A DNA stretch of 64,000 nucleotides from Clostridia bacterium (GCA_017549565.1 JAFYUI010000026.1:1-64000), one strand, 5' to 3'; shown: positions 1-8,412, counted from the stretch's first letter. Numbers and translations: made by a program. The notes: generated by a model not told the origin, from the letters alone.

Positions 1-35
1 ATATCGTTCTTGTGAGTTAATTCTATTAGGTTCAT
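1..35 (-). CDS. Possible 5' end of an unidentified gene (partial)
   Basis: An ATG at 33-35 on the minus strand follows an AGGTG element at a plausible distance and opens a frame (M-N-L-I-E-L-T-H-K-N-D) that runs off the left edge. Only eleven codons are visible, so no product can be named. It lies downstream of the AbiEi-like gene and the membrane protein. The toxin partner (AbiEii nucleotidyltransferase) would often follow in such modules, but that identity is a guess. Confidence 0.25.
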   Translation of the reverse strand, partial: MNLIELTHKND

Positions 36-113
36 TGCACGCACCTACAAATTCTTATATATCAAACTGATTATATCATATAATTATGAAAAATTCCACT
101 ATTACGATTTGAA

Positions 114-569
114 TCACCACATAACTGTACCACCATTGAGTAGGGGTGCGTGGATGGGGTTGAACATAAGATTTAATGATAGAGCAATTAGGAATACGAG
201 TGCAATAAAGCAACCATTGACGATAAGTATTTTTGACAGTTTATCCTTTTTGGCAGTTTCGGTAAATATGACATAGTAGACAAAACCGACAATGGCGCAA
301 AAGATAAGAGAAAAGCCGAAAGGTCTGCGCCAATAGATAGCGTAAAACACGCCCCACAGGCAGACTGCGGTCAACATAAGATAAACGAGAAAACGTACCA
401 CTTTTGATTTTGCATCCACAAGGACAAGAACTGCAGGGATATATAACATCGACAGTGCAAATCTCATCACGATAGCATCGTCAAGATAGATAAATATGTA
501 ACCGGTCATTATTCCTGCTACAAGTTCGATTAGGTATGTACAAACCATACAACTATTACTGCGTGACAC
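114..569 (-). CDS. Small polytopic membrane protein, unknown function
   Basis: The product is about 151 residues with four to five hydrophobic segments (roughly residues 10-30, 38-52, 58-78, 82-103 and 114-134) and short basic loops. I recognise no family. The GTG start lies inside the 3' end of the AbiEi-like gene (14-base overlap), which suggests translational coupling; an internal ATG seven codons later is an alternative start. Its place directly behind an antitoxin-like gene suggests it belongs to the same accessory module, perhaps as a membrane effector or passenger. That role is inferred from position alone. Confidence 0.6.
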   Translation of the reverse strand: MSRSNSCMVCTYLIELVAGIMTGYIFIYLDDAIVMRFALSMLYIPAVLVLVDAKSKVVRFLVYLMLTAVCLWGVFYAIYWRRPFGFSLIFCAIVGFVYYVIFTETAKKDKLSKILIVNGCFIALVFLIALSLNLMFNPIHAPLLNGGTVMW

Positions 570-1176
570 GGTAGATTACCTCGCTTTCAATTAGATTTCG
601 GCAGGTCTTATCGGGAAAATACGGTATGTATTTGGTGATTTGCTTTTGGGTTATACGGTTTTCGTTAATATAATCGGATATAAGTTTGCGTTTATACTCG
701 TCAAGAGTTTCTACATCAATACCGTTCATTAATTCTAGAAAGCAAAGAACAGGTGCATTAAATTTATCGATTTTGGTTCTTGGTTTGCGGAGTATAATTC
801 TCTGACAGCCAACCATCACTCGACGCATTCGGGTTGTTTCGCCATTTGTATAAATTACGATAGTATTAGGCTTGACCTTGGTTAACCCTAATCTGTATTC
901 TAATTCAGTACCAGAATAATAACCAAACACTCGCTCATCGTCTTTTATGTACTTTTTCTCAACTATCTTTGATTGGTTAAAAATAACTGTACCAAACTTA
1001 TTTGTTTTTGGAATATAATATATTCCAGTTTCAAATCTTATTACTTTACCTTTCTTGCAGAGTTTTGTCATCTCCATACATATTTTTTCTTTTGAGTAAT
1101 CTTCAAATTTAATCTCGCTGGTTTTGAATGGCTCATTATAGCCAAAGCAATTTAATAATGATTCATATAAGGTCAA
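556..1176 (-). CDS. AbiEi/DUF6088-like type IV antitoxin-family protein
   Basis: The 206-residue protein has an N-terminal winged-helix-like part (about residues 1-60, with the basic turn KKGKVIRFETGIYYIPK) and a mixed alpha/beta C-terminal part containing GYYSGTELEYRLGL and NTIVIYTNG. This layout is typical of AbiEi-type antitoxins and DUF6088 proteins, which in the characterised cases repress their operon and counteract an AbiEii nucleotidyltransferase toxin. Translation starts at TTG (1174-1176) behind a perfect AAAGGAGG. No AbiEii toxin is visible; the next genes are a membrane protein and a gene cut by the window edge. The gene sits exactly where spoVAD is broken, so it probably belongs to an inserted element. 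Family assignment is from motif memory and is moderate. Confidence 0.6.
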   Translation of the reverse strand: MTLYESLLNCFGYNEPFKTSEIKFEDYSKEKICMEMTKLCKKGKVIRFETGIYYIPKTNKFGTVIFNQSKIVEKKYIKDDERVFGYYSGTELEYRLGLTKVKPNTIVIYTNGETTRMRRVMVGCQRIILRKPRTKIDKFNAPVLCFLELMNGIDVETLDEYKRKLISDYINENRITQKQITKYIPYFPDKTCRNLIESEVIYRVTQ

Positions 1177-1982
1177 AATTCTTCCTCCTTTTTATAATAG
1201 TTTCTACTCTGTGCGTAGATTTCATTAACGGATTTTTCGACAATTTTTTGCGTTAGAAAATCCTTAAAAAGTGCTCTAAACCCCCTTAAATACTGGATTT
1301 GTGTGTAGAAAAAGACCATACCCTCGTTTGTTGGGTATGGTCTTATTTTAACATCATCAGGTGCCATAGCAGCACCCATATTGTTTGCATCTTTAATGCC
1401 TAAATCCTCTATTGTGCCAAAGGTAATTGCATTTATATAAGGTAGGTTTTCACCCTTGCCGATTACAAGTGCGCCCGAACCTGTAACAGTCCACTGCGCT
1501 GTTGGGGTGCGTTGATTACCATAATTTAACGGAAATCTATACTGCCTTTCGGCCGAACAAAAATGTGAAGAAGTAACTGCAACTGCTTTCTCTGCTGCAC
1601 CACAGTTTACAAAAATGGATGCCAATGATGTTGATAATGCCATTGTAGAACACGCACCATATAAACCTATAAACGGTATTTTAAAACCCATAAGCCCAAA
1701 AGAAGAGCCAATGCATTGATTTAAAAGGTCACCCGCAAAAATGTTGTCGATATCTTCCTTTTCAAGCCCTGCTTTTTTAAGTGCAATTTCCACCGCGGTG
1801 GTTTGCAGCTTGCTTTCGGCCTTTTCATAGCTTTCTTCACCAAAATAGCTGTCTTCAATAAAAGTATCAAATTCATTTGACAAAGGGCCCTCGTGCTCTT
1901 TTTTGCCAACAATTGAACCATAACTTAAAATAGTGGGTTTGCTTTTTAAAATTAAAGTTCGTTTACCAATTTTTTCAATCAT
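1173..1982 (-). pseudogene. spoVAD: spoVAD, truncated stage V sporulation protein AD
   Basis: SpoVAD is a thiolase-fold, DPA-binding protein of the SpoVA channel that moves dipicolinic acid into and out of spores. Residues 1 to about 210 match the family well (KRTLILKSKPTILSYGSIVG, AGDLLNQCIGSS, GACSTMALS, SSHFCSAERQYRFPL, VTGSGALVI). Similarity stops right after MGAAMAP, where the family continues for about 125 more residues. The frame then reads through a terminator hairpin (1306-1343) into unrelated sequence and ends in the Shine-Dalgarno of the next gene. The start is the second ATG (1980-1982), served by AAGGATG. The C-terminal half of the thiolase fold is missing, and transcripts would stop before any stop codon, so the gene is probably non-functional unless another copy exists. 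Confidence 0.85.
1306..1343 (-). terminator. Rho-independent terminator at the spoVAD junction
   Basis: An 11-bp perfect stem (AGACCATACCC / GGGTATGGTCT) with a 9-nt loop is followed on the minus strand by TTTTTC. It lies inside the frame that extends the broken spoVAD. It probably belonged to the sequence that replaced the spoVAD 3' end, and it insulates the AbiEi-like gene from spoVAD transcription. Confidence 0.85.
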
Positions 1983-2035
1983 AAAAATCATCCTTATTTT
2001 TTTATTTATTGTTCCCTATTAGGATAATTTTTATA

Positions 2036-2062
2036 ACAAAAAACCGCCCAAAAGGGCGGTTA
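2036..2062 (-). terminator. Terminator of glgB
   Basis: AACCGCCC-TTTT-GGGCGGTT followed by a T run on the minus strand, directly after the glgB stop codon. Confidence 0.9.
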
Positions 2063-2067
2063 AAAAA

Positions 2068-4038
2068 CTATATTTTTTTAATAACAAAGCTTGAACGCGA
2101 TGGAATGTAAAGCTTTACGCATTCCCTGCCGTTTACCTCTTCAGTTTTGAAGATATAATTTTTATCAATTCGGTTGTGACCACCAAATTCCGAGTCATCA
2201 CTCGATAAAATCACCTCATATTCACCCTTTTCGACAGGTATTGCATAACCCTCAAATGATTTATACGGATGGAAATTGAAAACAAAAACGCAGTCGCCTT
2301 TTTTATATGATAAAATTTTATCGTCCTCGTGAATAAGTGAAAGCTCGCCATTTTTTGAAAGAATTTTTTCTTTTTTAAGGAAAGAAAGCATTGCCTTGTC
2401 AAATTCATTAAGACCTTGATACATAAGGTCAGAATTATCAACAAGCGACCATTGACGACGGCAGTAGTGATAGCTCCAACCGTTACCTTCACGTGGAAAA
2501 TCAATCCACTCAGGGTGGCCAAATTCATTACCCATAAAGTTTAGATAGCCATCCCCTGCCAAAGAAGAGGTTAAAAGGCGTATCATTTTATGAAGTGCTA
2601 TTCCCCTATAAATTACAGGGTCGCCGTTGCCCTTATTCATACCCGAATACATATTTGCATCGCACAAGCGGAACATTATGGTTTTATCACCAACAAGGGC
2701 TTGGTCGTGTGATTCACAATAACCGATTACCTTTTCTTTTGGACGGCGAGAGTTAAGCTCCCACCACAAATTCCCCATATTCCAGTAATCATCAGAAATA
2801 TCTTTCAAATATTTAATCCATAAATCTGGCACACCCATTGAAAGACGGTAATTAAAGCCAATACCGCCGTCTTTAATAGCAATACACATACCCGGCATAC
2901 CCGACATATCTTCGGCAATAGTAACTGCCTTAGGGTTAATTTCGTGAATAAGGTCGTTTGCAAGGCATAGATAAGTTATCGCATCGGTGTCGGCGTTCAT
3001 AGAAAAATACATATCATAATTTACAAAAGCACTTCCAAGACCGTGGTCGTGGTAAAGCATTGAGGTAACACCGTCAAACCTAAAACCGTCAAAATGAAAC
3101 TCGCAAAGCCAATACTTAACATTTGATAACAAAAAGTGTAATACTTCGTTTTTAGCATAGTTAAAAAGCTTTGTATCCCAAGCAGGATGGTTACCCTTGC
3201 CGCCTTCGTGAAAATATTGATATTCGGTGCCGTCAAATTCATTAAGACCTTCGTTGGTGTTTTTAACAGCGTGTGAGTGCACAATATCTAAAAGCACCGC
3301 AATGCCCATTTTATGCGCTTTATTTATAAGGTATTTAAGTTCGTCAGCGGTACCAAAGCGTGAAGACGGCGCAAAGAAATTTGAAACTTGATAACCGAAT
3401 GAGCCATAATACGGATGCTCCATAACAGCCATAATTTGAATAGTGTTATAGCCAAGCTTTTTAATTCTGGGTAAGATATTATCGGCAAATTCAACATAAG
3501 TGCCAATACCGTATTTATCCTGTGCCATACCTATATGGCATTCATAAATAAAGGGTGTTCTCGGCATTTTAAATTTGCTGTCTTCCCACGAAAATTCGTT
3601 TGTTGGCTCATAAACCTCGGCAGTCCAAAGATATGTCACATCATCCTGCACAACACGGGTTGCATATGAAGGTACACGGCGCAAAATATTGCCGTTTTTT
3701 TCAACAATAGCTTGTACCTTGCTGCCCTCTTTAAGCTCGTCACCAACATATATTTCAAAAACACCGTTTTTCAAACGTGTCATTTGGTTTTTATAAACAT
3801 CCCACCCGTTAAAATCACCGGTTAAAAACATTTTGTCAGCAGCAGGTGCCCATTCGCGATAAACCCAACCGTTGTTAGTTTTATGAAAGCCGAAATAATT
3901 ATAACCGTTTGCAAAATCACTTAAAGAGCCGTCAGCGACAAGCTCTTGCTTTTTTGCTTTATAGTTATTTATTCGTGCGTTAAGGTCATTCTCATAAGGT
4001 GCTAAATATGGATCAATTTTAATAATCTTGGGTGTCAT
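2068..4038 (-). CDS. glgB: 1,4-alpha-glucan branching enzyme, GH13_8-like
   Basis: This enzyme would create alpha-1,6 branches in glycogen or a similar alpha-glucan in the cytoplasm. From the N-terminus it shows a CBM48-type domain (REWAPAADKMFLTGDFNGW), the GH13 barrel (DIVHSHAV, GFRFDGVTSM with the nucleophile Asp, AEDMSGMPG with the acid/base Glu, GYCESHDQALVGDKT) and an all-beta C-terminal domain. The domain order and the VHSHA/ESHDQ motifs resemble the eukaryote-like GH13_8 branch rather than E. coli-type GlgB. The chosen ATG (4036-4038) has GGGGG about nine bases upstream; an in-frame ATG seven codons earlier lacks a site. No glgA, glgC or glgP is nearby, so it is a stand-alone gene with its own promoter and terminator. 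Confidence 0.93.
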   Translation of the reverse strand: MTPKIIKIDPYLAPYENDLNARINNYKAKKQELVADGSLSDFANGYNYFGFHKTNNGWVYREWAPAADKMFLTGDFNGWDVYKNQMTRLKNGVFEIYVGDELKEGSKVQAIVEKNGNILRRVPSYATRVVQDDVTYLWTAEVYEPTNEFSWEDSKFKMPRTPFIYECHIGMAQDKYGIGTYVEFADNILPRIKKLGYNTIQIMAVMEHPYYGSFGYQVSNFFAPSSRFGTADELKYLINKAHKMGIAVLLDIVHSHAVKNTNEGLNEFDGTEYQYFHEGGKGNHPAWDTKLFNYAKNEVLHFLLSNVKYWLCEFHFDGFRFDGVTSMLYHDHGLGSAFVNYDMYFSMNADTDAITYLCLANDLIHEINPKAVTIAEDMSGMPGMCIAIKDGGIGFNYRLSMGVPDLWIKYLKDISDDYWNMGNLWWELNSRRPKEKVIGYCESHDQALVGDKTIMFRLCDANMYSGMNKGNGDPVIYRGIALHKMIRLLTSSLAGDGYLNFMGNEFGHPEWIDFPREGNGWSYHYCRRQWSLVDNSDLMYQGLNEFDKAMLSFLKKEKILSKNGELSLIHEDDKILSYKKGDCVFVFNFHPYKSFEGYAIPVEKGEYEVILSSDDSEFGGHNRIDKNYIFKTEEVNGRECVKLYIPSRSSFVIKKI

Positions 4039-4064
4039 AAAGCGTTTCCCCCTTTTCATAAGGT

Positions 4065-4093
4065 ATTATACCACAAAATTATAACCACTTCAA
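4065..4093 (-). promoter_or_regulatory. Sigma-A-type promoter of glgB
   Basis: On the minus strand TTGAAG (4088-4093), a 17-nt spacer and TATAAT (4065-4070) lie just upstream of the glgB Shine-Dalgarno. Confidence 0.75.
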
Positions 4094-4103
4094 CGAAAAA
4101 TAT

Positions 4104-4132
4104 TTGACGAAAACTGTTGCAATAAATAAATT
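4104..4132 (+). promoter_or_regulatory. Possible promoter of the lipase gene
   Basis: TTGACG (4104-4109), 17 nt, TAAATT (4127-4132), divergent from the glgB promoter. The -10 is weak. Confidence 0.4.
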
Positions 4133-4174
4133 TTGGTGTTAATATTTTAATATAACTGTTCGGGGGGTGACACA

Positions 4175-5503
4175 GTGAAAATTAAATTGCTAATTTCGGT
4201 GATTATTAACACCGTTTTAACCTTTTTTGTTGCCAACAGTTATAATTTAATTAGGCACAATAAAAATTTTATAATTTTAGCGATTTTGGCTTTCATTATT
4301 GTAAATTTTTTGTCGGGTTTTATAATACCATTTATCAAAAACAAAAGGTTGGCAGTTTGTCAGCACGGCACTGTTTTGCTATCTTCCTTTTACATATCGG
4401 TAATTGTTAGTGCAATTTACCAAATTTTCTTGGCAATTTACACCACTATAACCTTTGATTTTACTTACATTTTTAATTTATGTCTTTGTATTTTTACGCA
4501 TTTTATTGTTTTTTGGAATGGAATAATTTGTGTGTATTTAACCTCAATACAATTGGGTTTGAAAATTCGAATTATCGGTGTTATTTGCGGTATGATACCT
4601 GTCGCAAACCTTGTTGCACTTTTCTTGATTTTAAAAACAACAACAACCGAATGCTTGTTTGAGGCAGAAAAAATTAAAATCAACTTTCAAAGAAAAAAAC
4701 AAAAAATTTGTGCTACTAAATATCCCATTTTAATGGTGCATGGTGTGTTTTTTCGAGATACACAATTTTTAAATTATTGGGGTCGCATTCCGAATGAGCT
4801 TGAAGCAAACGGCGCTAAAATATTTTATGGAAACCATTCCTCTGCATCATCTATTGCCGACAGCGCACAAGAATTATCACAGCGTATAAATGAGGTGCTA
4901 AGTAAAACTGGTGCTCAAAAGCTAAACATTATTGCTCATTCAAAGGGCGGTCTTGATTGTCGATATGCACTTTCTAAATTGGAAATGGCTGATAAAGTAG
5001 CATCACTTACCACAATTAACACGCCACATAACGGGTGTCTTTTTGCTGATTATTTACTAAACAAAATACCTGTTGCCTTGAAAAACAAGGTCGCTAATAC
5101 ATATAATTCAACATTAAGAAAATTTGGTGAAGAAAGTGCGGATTTTCTCTCCGCAGTCAGCAATTTGACCGATTCTTTTTGCAAACAATTAAACGAAGAA
5201 TTGCCCACCCCACAAGGCGTTTTTTGTCAAAGCGTCGGCTCGGTTTTGAGAAAAGCCACAAACGGAAAATTTCCATTAAATTTTTCCTACCATTTGGTTA
5301 AACATTTCAGTGGTGAAAATGACGGTCTTGTAAGTGAAAGCTCGTTTAAATGGGGTGAAAAATATACACTTATTAAACCAAGAAAAAAGCGTGGTATTTC
5401 ACACGGTGATATGATTGATTTAAACCGCGAAAATATCCCCGGCTTTGATGTGAGAGAATTTTATGTAGAGCTTGTCCACGACCTTAAAGAGCGTGGTTTA
5501 TAA
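4175..5503 (+). CDS. Membrane-anchored lipase/esterase-like alpha/beta hydrolase
   Basis: The 442-residue protein has about five N-terminal transmembrane segments (residues 5-170) followed by a soluble alpha/beta-hydrolase domain (about 180-442). The hydrolase part shows YPILMVHGVFF (oxyanion region), the nucleophile elbow IAHSKGGLD with Ser256, NTPHNG, an acidic residue in ENDGLV and a His in ISHGDM. These are features of triacylglycerol-lipase/PGAP1-like enzymes that hydrolyse acyl esters. The GTG start follows GGGGGGTG. The membrane domain is an unusual addition and may hold the enzyme at its lipid substrate. Substrate and sidedness are unknown. It is followed after 33 bases by an exported protein. 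Confidence 0.75.
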   Translation: MKIKLLISVIINTVLTFFVANSYNLIRHNKNFIILAILAFIIVNFLSGFIIPFIKNKRLAVCQHGTVLLSSFYISVIVSAIYQIFLAIYTTITFDFTYIFNLCLCIFTHFIVFWNGIICVYLTSIQLGLKIRIIGVICGMIPVANLVALFLILKTTTTECLFEAEKIKINFQRKKQKICATKYPILMVHGVFFRDTQFLNYWGRIPNELEANGAKIFYGNHSSASSIADSAQELSQRINEVLSKTGAQKLNIIAHSKGGLDCRYALSKLEMADKVASLTTINTPHNGCLFADYLLNKIPVALKNKVANTYNSTLRKFGEESADFLSAVSNLTDSFCKQLNEELPTPQGVFCQSVGSVLRKATNGKFPLNFSYHLVKHFSGENDGLVSESSFKWGEKYTLIKPRKKRGISHGDMIDLNRENIPGFDVREFYVELVHDLKERGL

Positions 5504-5536
5504 ATATAACTTTTAATATAAAAAGGAGAAAAAAAT

Positions 5537-6841
5537 ATGAAAAAAATTATAGCTATTTTACTTACAGCAATACTGCTTTTTGGCGTTTGCTCTGTGTCAG
5601 TTTTTGCAAGCGAAGCTGATGATATTAAGGCCTGCAAAAACAAAACCGATTATGCCGATTACTTTTTCGGCGGTTACAATGTCGATTATGTTGTTTACTA
5701 TGTTTCGATGATGTTTGTCAATCAAGAAGACGAACTTTTCGATAACAATACAATGACATCACCATTTAATGGCGATACCATTAATATGTTTCTAAACGAA
5801 AATTTTATTTTATCTGAAGATATGCTTAGTTTAGTTAAAAATGGATTAGGATATGATGCAACAACCAATATCTATCATATTCCTTTTATTGGCGGTTTTG
5901 GTGGTATGAACAAGCCACGCGAATATGTGAGCTATGTAAAAAATAGCAATAACACTTATTCGCTTTATTATCAAACTATTGATTGGATAGAATTATCACA
6001 GGCAGGATATGACAAAATTAACGCAATGGAAGATTATCCTTCAAAATTTGAATTTGAAGGCAAAACCTATGAAAGCACATCTGAGGGTTATTTTTGCAAA
6101 AACGGCTATAAAAACGATGGCTTGGTGCACACATTAGAGGTTAAAAACAATATTGCCCGCTTTATTTCTACCGGAAAGTATACCGGTTCTAAGGTGCCTG
6201 TAACACCAAAGCCCGACAATAAGGAAGAGCCGAAAAAGGAAGAAACCAAGAAGGAAGAAACAAACAACAATACCTCAAGCGAAGCTGAAAAGCCGGTTGA
6301 AACCGCACCCCAAACAGTAACCAAAACTGAGGGCTTGGTTTTAGAAGCAGTTAAAAACATCTTTGACAAGGACACTGTTGTAAAGGCGGAAAAAGTTAAA
6401 GAAACTGCCCAAACATATAAAACTGTAACTACTTCCTTAAAAGAGGTTGCAACAAAATTTGTTGCTTATGAAATTACTGCAACAAAGAAAAACACAACCG
6501 TTCAGCCCAATGGCACCGTTACTGCAACCTTTGATATTCCAACCGATTTTGACACCGCAAAGGTTACAGTATATTATGTTTCGAAAGACGGTCAGTATGA
6601 AGAGCTTAAAACCACAGTTGATGCAGCAACCCGCAAGGTAACTGCCACATTAAAACATTTTAGCACCTATGTTGTTGCTGAAAAGACCGCTGAAGCAGTT
6701 AATGACAATATTGATAACACACCAACTAACAACGACGAAAAAGACCCAATTTCACCTTGGGTTATTGCTATAATTATTGTTGGCGCTTTGGCAGTAATCG
6801 CTGTTGCAGTTGTTCTTGTGCTTAAATTTAAAAAGAAATAA
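5537..6841 (+). CDS. Exported, C-terminally membrane-anchored protein of unknown function
   Basis: The 434-residue protein has a clear signal peptide (MKKIIAILLTAILLFGVCSV, cleavage near VFASEA), an N-terminal globular region rich in Asp/Tyr (25-210), a charged KEEPKKEETKKEET linker (about 222-260), a beta-rich domain (about 275-385, ending HFSTYVVAEKTAE) and a C-terminal transmembrane helix with a KFKKK stop-transfer tail. This is the layout of a surface protein held in the membrane with its ectodomains outside. I do not recognise a catalytic motif. The Shine-Dalgarno AAAGGAG precedes the ATG. It may share a transcript with the lipase upstream; a terminator follows. Confidence 0.75.
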   Translation: MKKIIAILLTAILLFGVCSVSVFASEADDIKACKNKTDYADYFFGGYNVDYVVYYVSMMFVNQEDELFDNNTMTSPFNGDTINMFLNENFILSEDMLSLVKNGLGYDATTNIYHIPFIGGFGGMNKPREYVSYVKNSNNTYSLYYQTIDWIELSQAGYDKINAMEDYPSKFEFEGKTYESTSEGYFCKNGYKNDGLVHTLEVKNNIARFISTGKYTGSKVPVTPKPDNKEEPKKEETKKEETNNNTSSEAEKPVETAPQTVTKTEGLVLEAVKNIFDKDTVVKAEKVKETAQTYKTVTTSLKEVATKFVAYEITATKKNTTVQPNGTVTATFDIPTDFDTAKVTVYYVSKDGQYEELKTTVDAATRKVTATLKHFSTYVVAEKTAEAVNDNIDNTPTNNDEKDPISPWVIAIIIVGALAVIAVAVVLVLKFKKK

Positions 6842-6864
6842 ATTAAACATTTTGAAAATACAAA

Positions 6865-6898
6865 AACAAGAGTCAATACCATTTGGCTCTTGTTTTTT
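6865..6898 (+). terminator. Terminator after the exported protein gene
   Basis: AACAAGAG...CTCTTGTT stem followed by a T run. Confidence 0.85.
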
Positions 6899-6975
6899 GT
6901 TACAGTTTTGTCACTTGTTTTTGCTTAAAAACAGTATTAAAATAATAATACAATTTATGGGAGTCGGTGTGAAAA

Positions 6976-7545
6976 ATGAAAAAATTATTTGCTTTATTTT
7001 TATCAGTTATTCTTACCTTTTCGCTTTGTGGTTGCTCTTTTACACGCAAAAATACTCTCCCCCTGCCCGAAAGCAGTATGGAATTTAGTTTTTTAAGCGG
7101 CGCAGGTGCTTGGCGAACTGTTATTACACTAAACTCTGACGGCACTTTTACCGGTTTTTATCTTGATTCTGAAATGGGATCAATGGGCGAAAATTATCCA
7201 AAAGGTACTGCTTACACCTCAACATTCAGCGGTGAATTTACAAAAATTAAAAAAGTTAATGAATTTTCATATCAAATGGAATTAACAAATTTAAAAACCG
7301 AAAAACCCAAGGGTGAAATTTGGATTGAAGATGAAATAAAATATATTGCAAGCGAACCTTACGGTTTTGAAAGCGGTGAAAATTTTATTTTCTATCTTCC
7401 AAAAACACCAATAAATAATCTGCCCGAAGAATTTTTATCTTGGTGGCCTTATAGATACAACCAAGACACCAACACTAAATCTACACTTTCTACCTATGGT
7501 ATTCGTAACACAAAAACAAATTACGGCTTTTTCAGCGAGGAATAA
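6976..7545 (+). CDS. Lipoprotein of unknown function
   Basis: The 189-residue protein carries a lipoprotein signal (hydrophobic run then LCGC lipobox at about residues 18-21). The mature part is rich in beta-strand-like segments (WRTVITLNSDGTFTGFYLDS, a later YASEPYGFE-like stretch), suggesting a small extracytoplasmic beta-barrel or sandwich; no family is recognised. The gene ends two bases before the next start, so it is co-transcribed with the UPF0340 gene. Confidence 0.75.
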   Translation: MKKLFALFLSVILTFSLCGCSFTRKNTLPLPESSMEFSFLSGAGAWRTVITLNSDGTFTGFYLDSEMGSMGENYPKGTAYTSTFSGEFTKIKKVNEFSYQMELTNLKTEKPKGEIWIEDEIKYIASEPYGFESGENFIFYLPKTPINNLPEEFLSWWPYRYNQDTNTKSTLSTYGIRNTKTNYGFFSEE

Positions 7546-7547
7546 TT

Positions 7548-8093
7548 ATGAATAACTCTATCTATGAACAAACAAAAAATGCCATTGCCGAGCTTTGCGA
7601 TGCTGCAAAGCTTCAAAAAGGCAATATTGTGGTGGTTGGCTGTTCTTCAAGTGAGGTTATCGGCTCAAAAATCGGTACAAATTCAAGCCCTGACACCGCC
7701 AAAGAAATATTTAATGCACTTTATGATTATTTAAATGAAAATGGCATTTTTCTTGCTGTTCAGTGCTGCGAGCATTTAAACCGCGCAATAGTGACCGAGC
7801 GTAAAGCACTCCCCTTTACCGAAACGGTTAATGTTGTGCCACAGCCAAAGGCGGGCGGTTCTTTGGCAACCAAAGCATATTCGTCTTTTGAAGACCCTAT
7901 TGTTGTGGAAGAAATTAAAGCAGATGCAGGGCTTGATATTGGCTTCACCTTAATCGGTATGCATTTAAAAAAGGTTGCAGTACCTTTACGGCTTAAAAAC
8001 AATATCATTGGCGAAGCGATAGTTTTGGCGGCTCGCACTCGCCCGAAATTTATCGGCGGCGCAAGAGCTTTGTATGATGAAGAAATGTTGTAA
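7548..8093 (+). CDS. UPF0340 (YwlG/TIGR01440) family protein
   Basis: The 181-residue protein matches the YwlG/UPF0340 family over its full length: VVVGCSSSEVIGSKIGTNSS, AVQCCEHLNRAIVTER, VPQPKAGGSLATKAY, DAGLDIGFTLIGMHL and RTRPKFIGGARA. The molecular function of the family is not established. The motifs suggest a compact cytosolic alpha/beta protein with conserved Cys and Glu/His residues. It directly follows the lipoprotein gene. Confidence 0.92.
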   Translation: MNNSIYEQTKNAIAELCDAAKLQKGNIVVVGCSSSEVIGSKIGTNSSPDTAKEIFNALYDYLNENGIFLAVQCCEHLNRAIVTERKALPFTETVNVVPQPKAGGSLATKAYSSFEDPIVVEEIKADAGLDIGFTLIGMHLKKVAVPLRLKNNIIGEAIVLAARTRPKFIGGARALYDEEML

Positions 8094-8096
8094 ACA

Positions 8097-8130
8097 AAAA
8101 AGCTTGACCAAATAGGTCAAGCTTTTATTC
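8097..8130. terminator. Bidirectional terminator, copy 1
   Basis: AAGCTTGACC-AAATA-GGTCAAGCTT with T/A tracts on both sides. It serves the UPF0340 gene (+) and the convergent XRE gene (-), whose stop codon overlaps it. A near-identical copy lies at 9088-9116. Confidence 0.85.
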
Positions 8131-8328
8131 ATTTATTCCTAAAATATAGTCAGTTGTTGTATTGTAAAGTTGAGCTAATTTTATAAGAATATCAGTTGGT
8201 ATATCGCGCACACCACGTTCATATCTACTATATTGCGCTTGTTTCATACCTAAATATTCTGCAACATACTTTTGGGTATAATCGTGGTCTTCTCGCAAAT
8301 CACGCACCCTTGGATAATGATTAAACAT
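8125..8328 (-). CDS. XRE/Cro-CI family transcriptional regulator
   Basis: The 67-residue protein is a single helix-turn-helix domain (VRDLREDHDYTQKYVAEYLG, MKQAQYSRYERGVRDIP, LIKLAQLYNTTTDYILG), which fits the compact XRE family. It is divergently transcribed from a secreted lipoprotein gene. The intergenic space holds two 16-bp palindromes placed as operators over the lipoprotein promoter, and one also lies immediately upstream of this gene. I infer that it represses the lipoprotein gene and itself. Confidence 0.93.
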   Translation of the reverse strand: MFNHYPRVRDLREDHDYTQKYVAEYLGMKQAQYSRYERGVRDIPTDILIKLAQLYNTTTDYILGINE

Positions 8329-8342
8329 ACTAAATCATCCTT

Positions 8343-8358
8343 ATAACCATTTGGTATT
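8343..8358. promoter_or_regulatory. Putative XRE operator O1
   Basis: ATAACCATTTGGTATT is a near copy (14 of 16 positions) of the perfect palindrome at 8397-8412. It overlaps the -35 box of the lipoprotein promoter and lies 14 bases upstream of the XRE start. Confidence 0.65.
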
Positions 8359-8385
8359 GACATAATAACATTTATGTACTACAAT
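8357..8385 (+). promoter_or_regulatory. Consensus sigma-A promoter of the lipoprotein gene
   Basis: TTGACA (8357-8362), 17-nt spacer, TACAAT (8380-8385), about 45 bases upstream of the ATG. It is flanked by the two operator-like palindromes. Confidence 0.85.
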
Positions 8386-8396
8386 AGTTATGAAAT

Positions 8397-8412
8397 ATAA
8401 CCATTTGGTTAT
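8397..8412. promoter_or_regulatory. Putative XRE operator O2
   Basis: ATAACCA-TT-TGGTTAT, a perfect 7-bp-arm palindrome just downstream of the expected transcription start. It could act as a roadblock operator or cooperate with O1, 54 bp away. Confidence 0.7.

Noticed and set aside
6106..6375. Minus-strand frame within the exported protein gene
   Set aside because: It is the complement of the Glu/Lys-rich linker and has no start signals.
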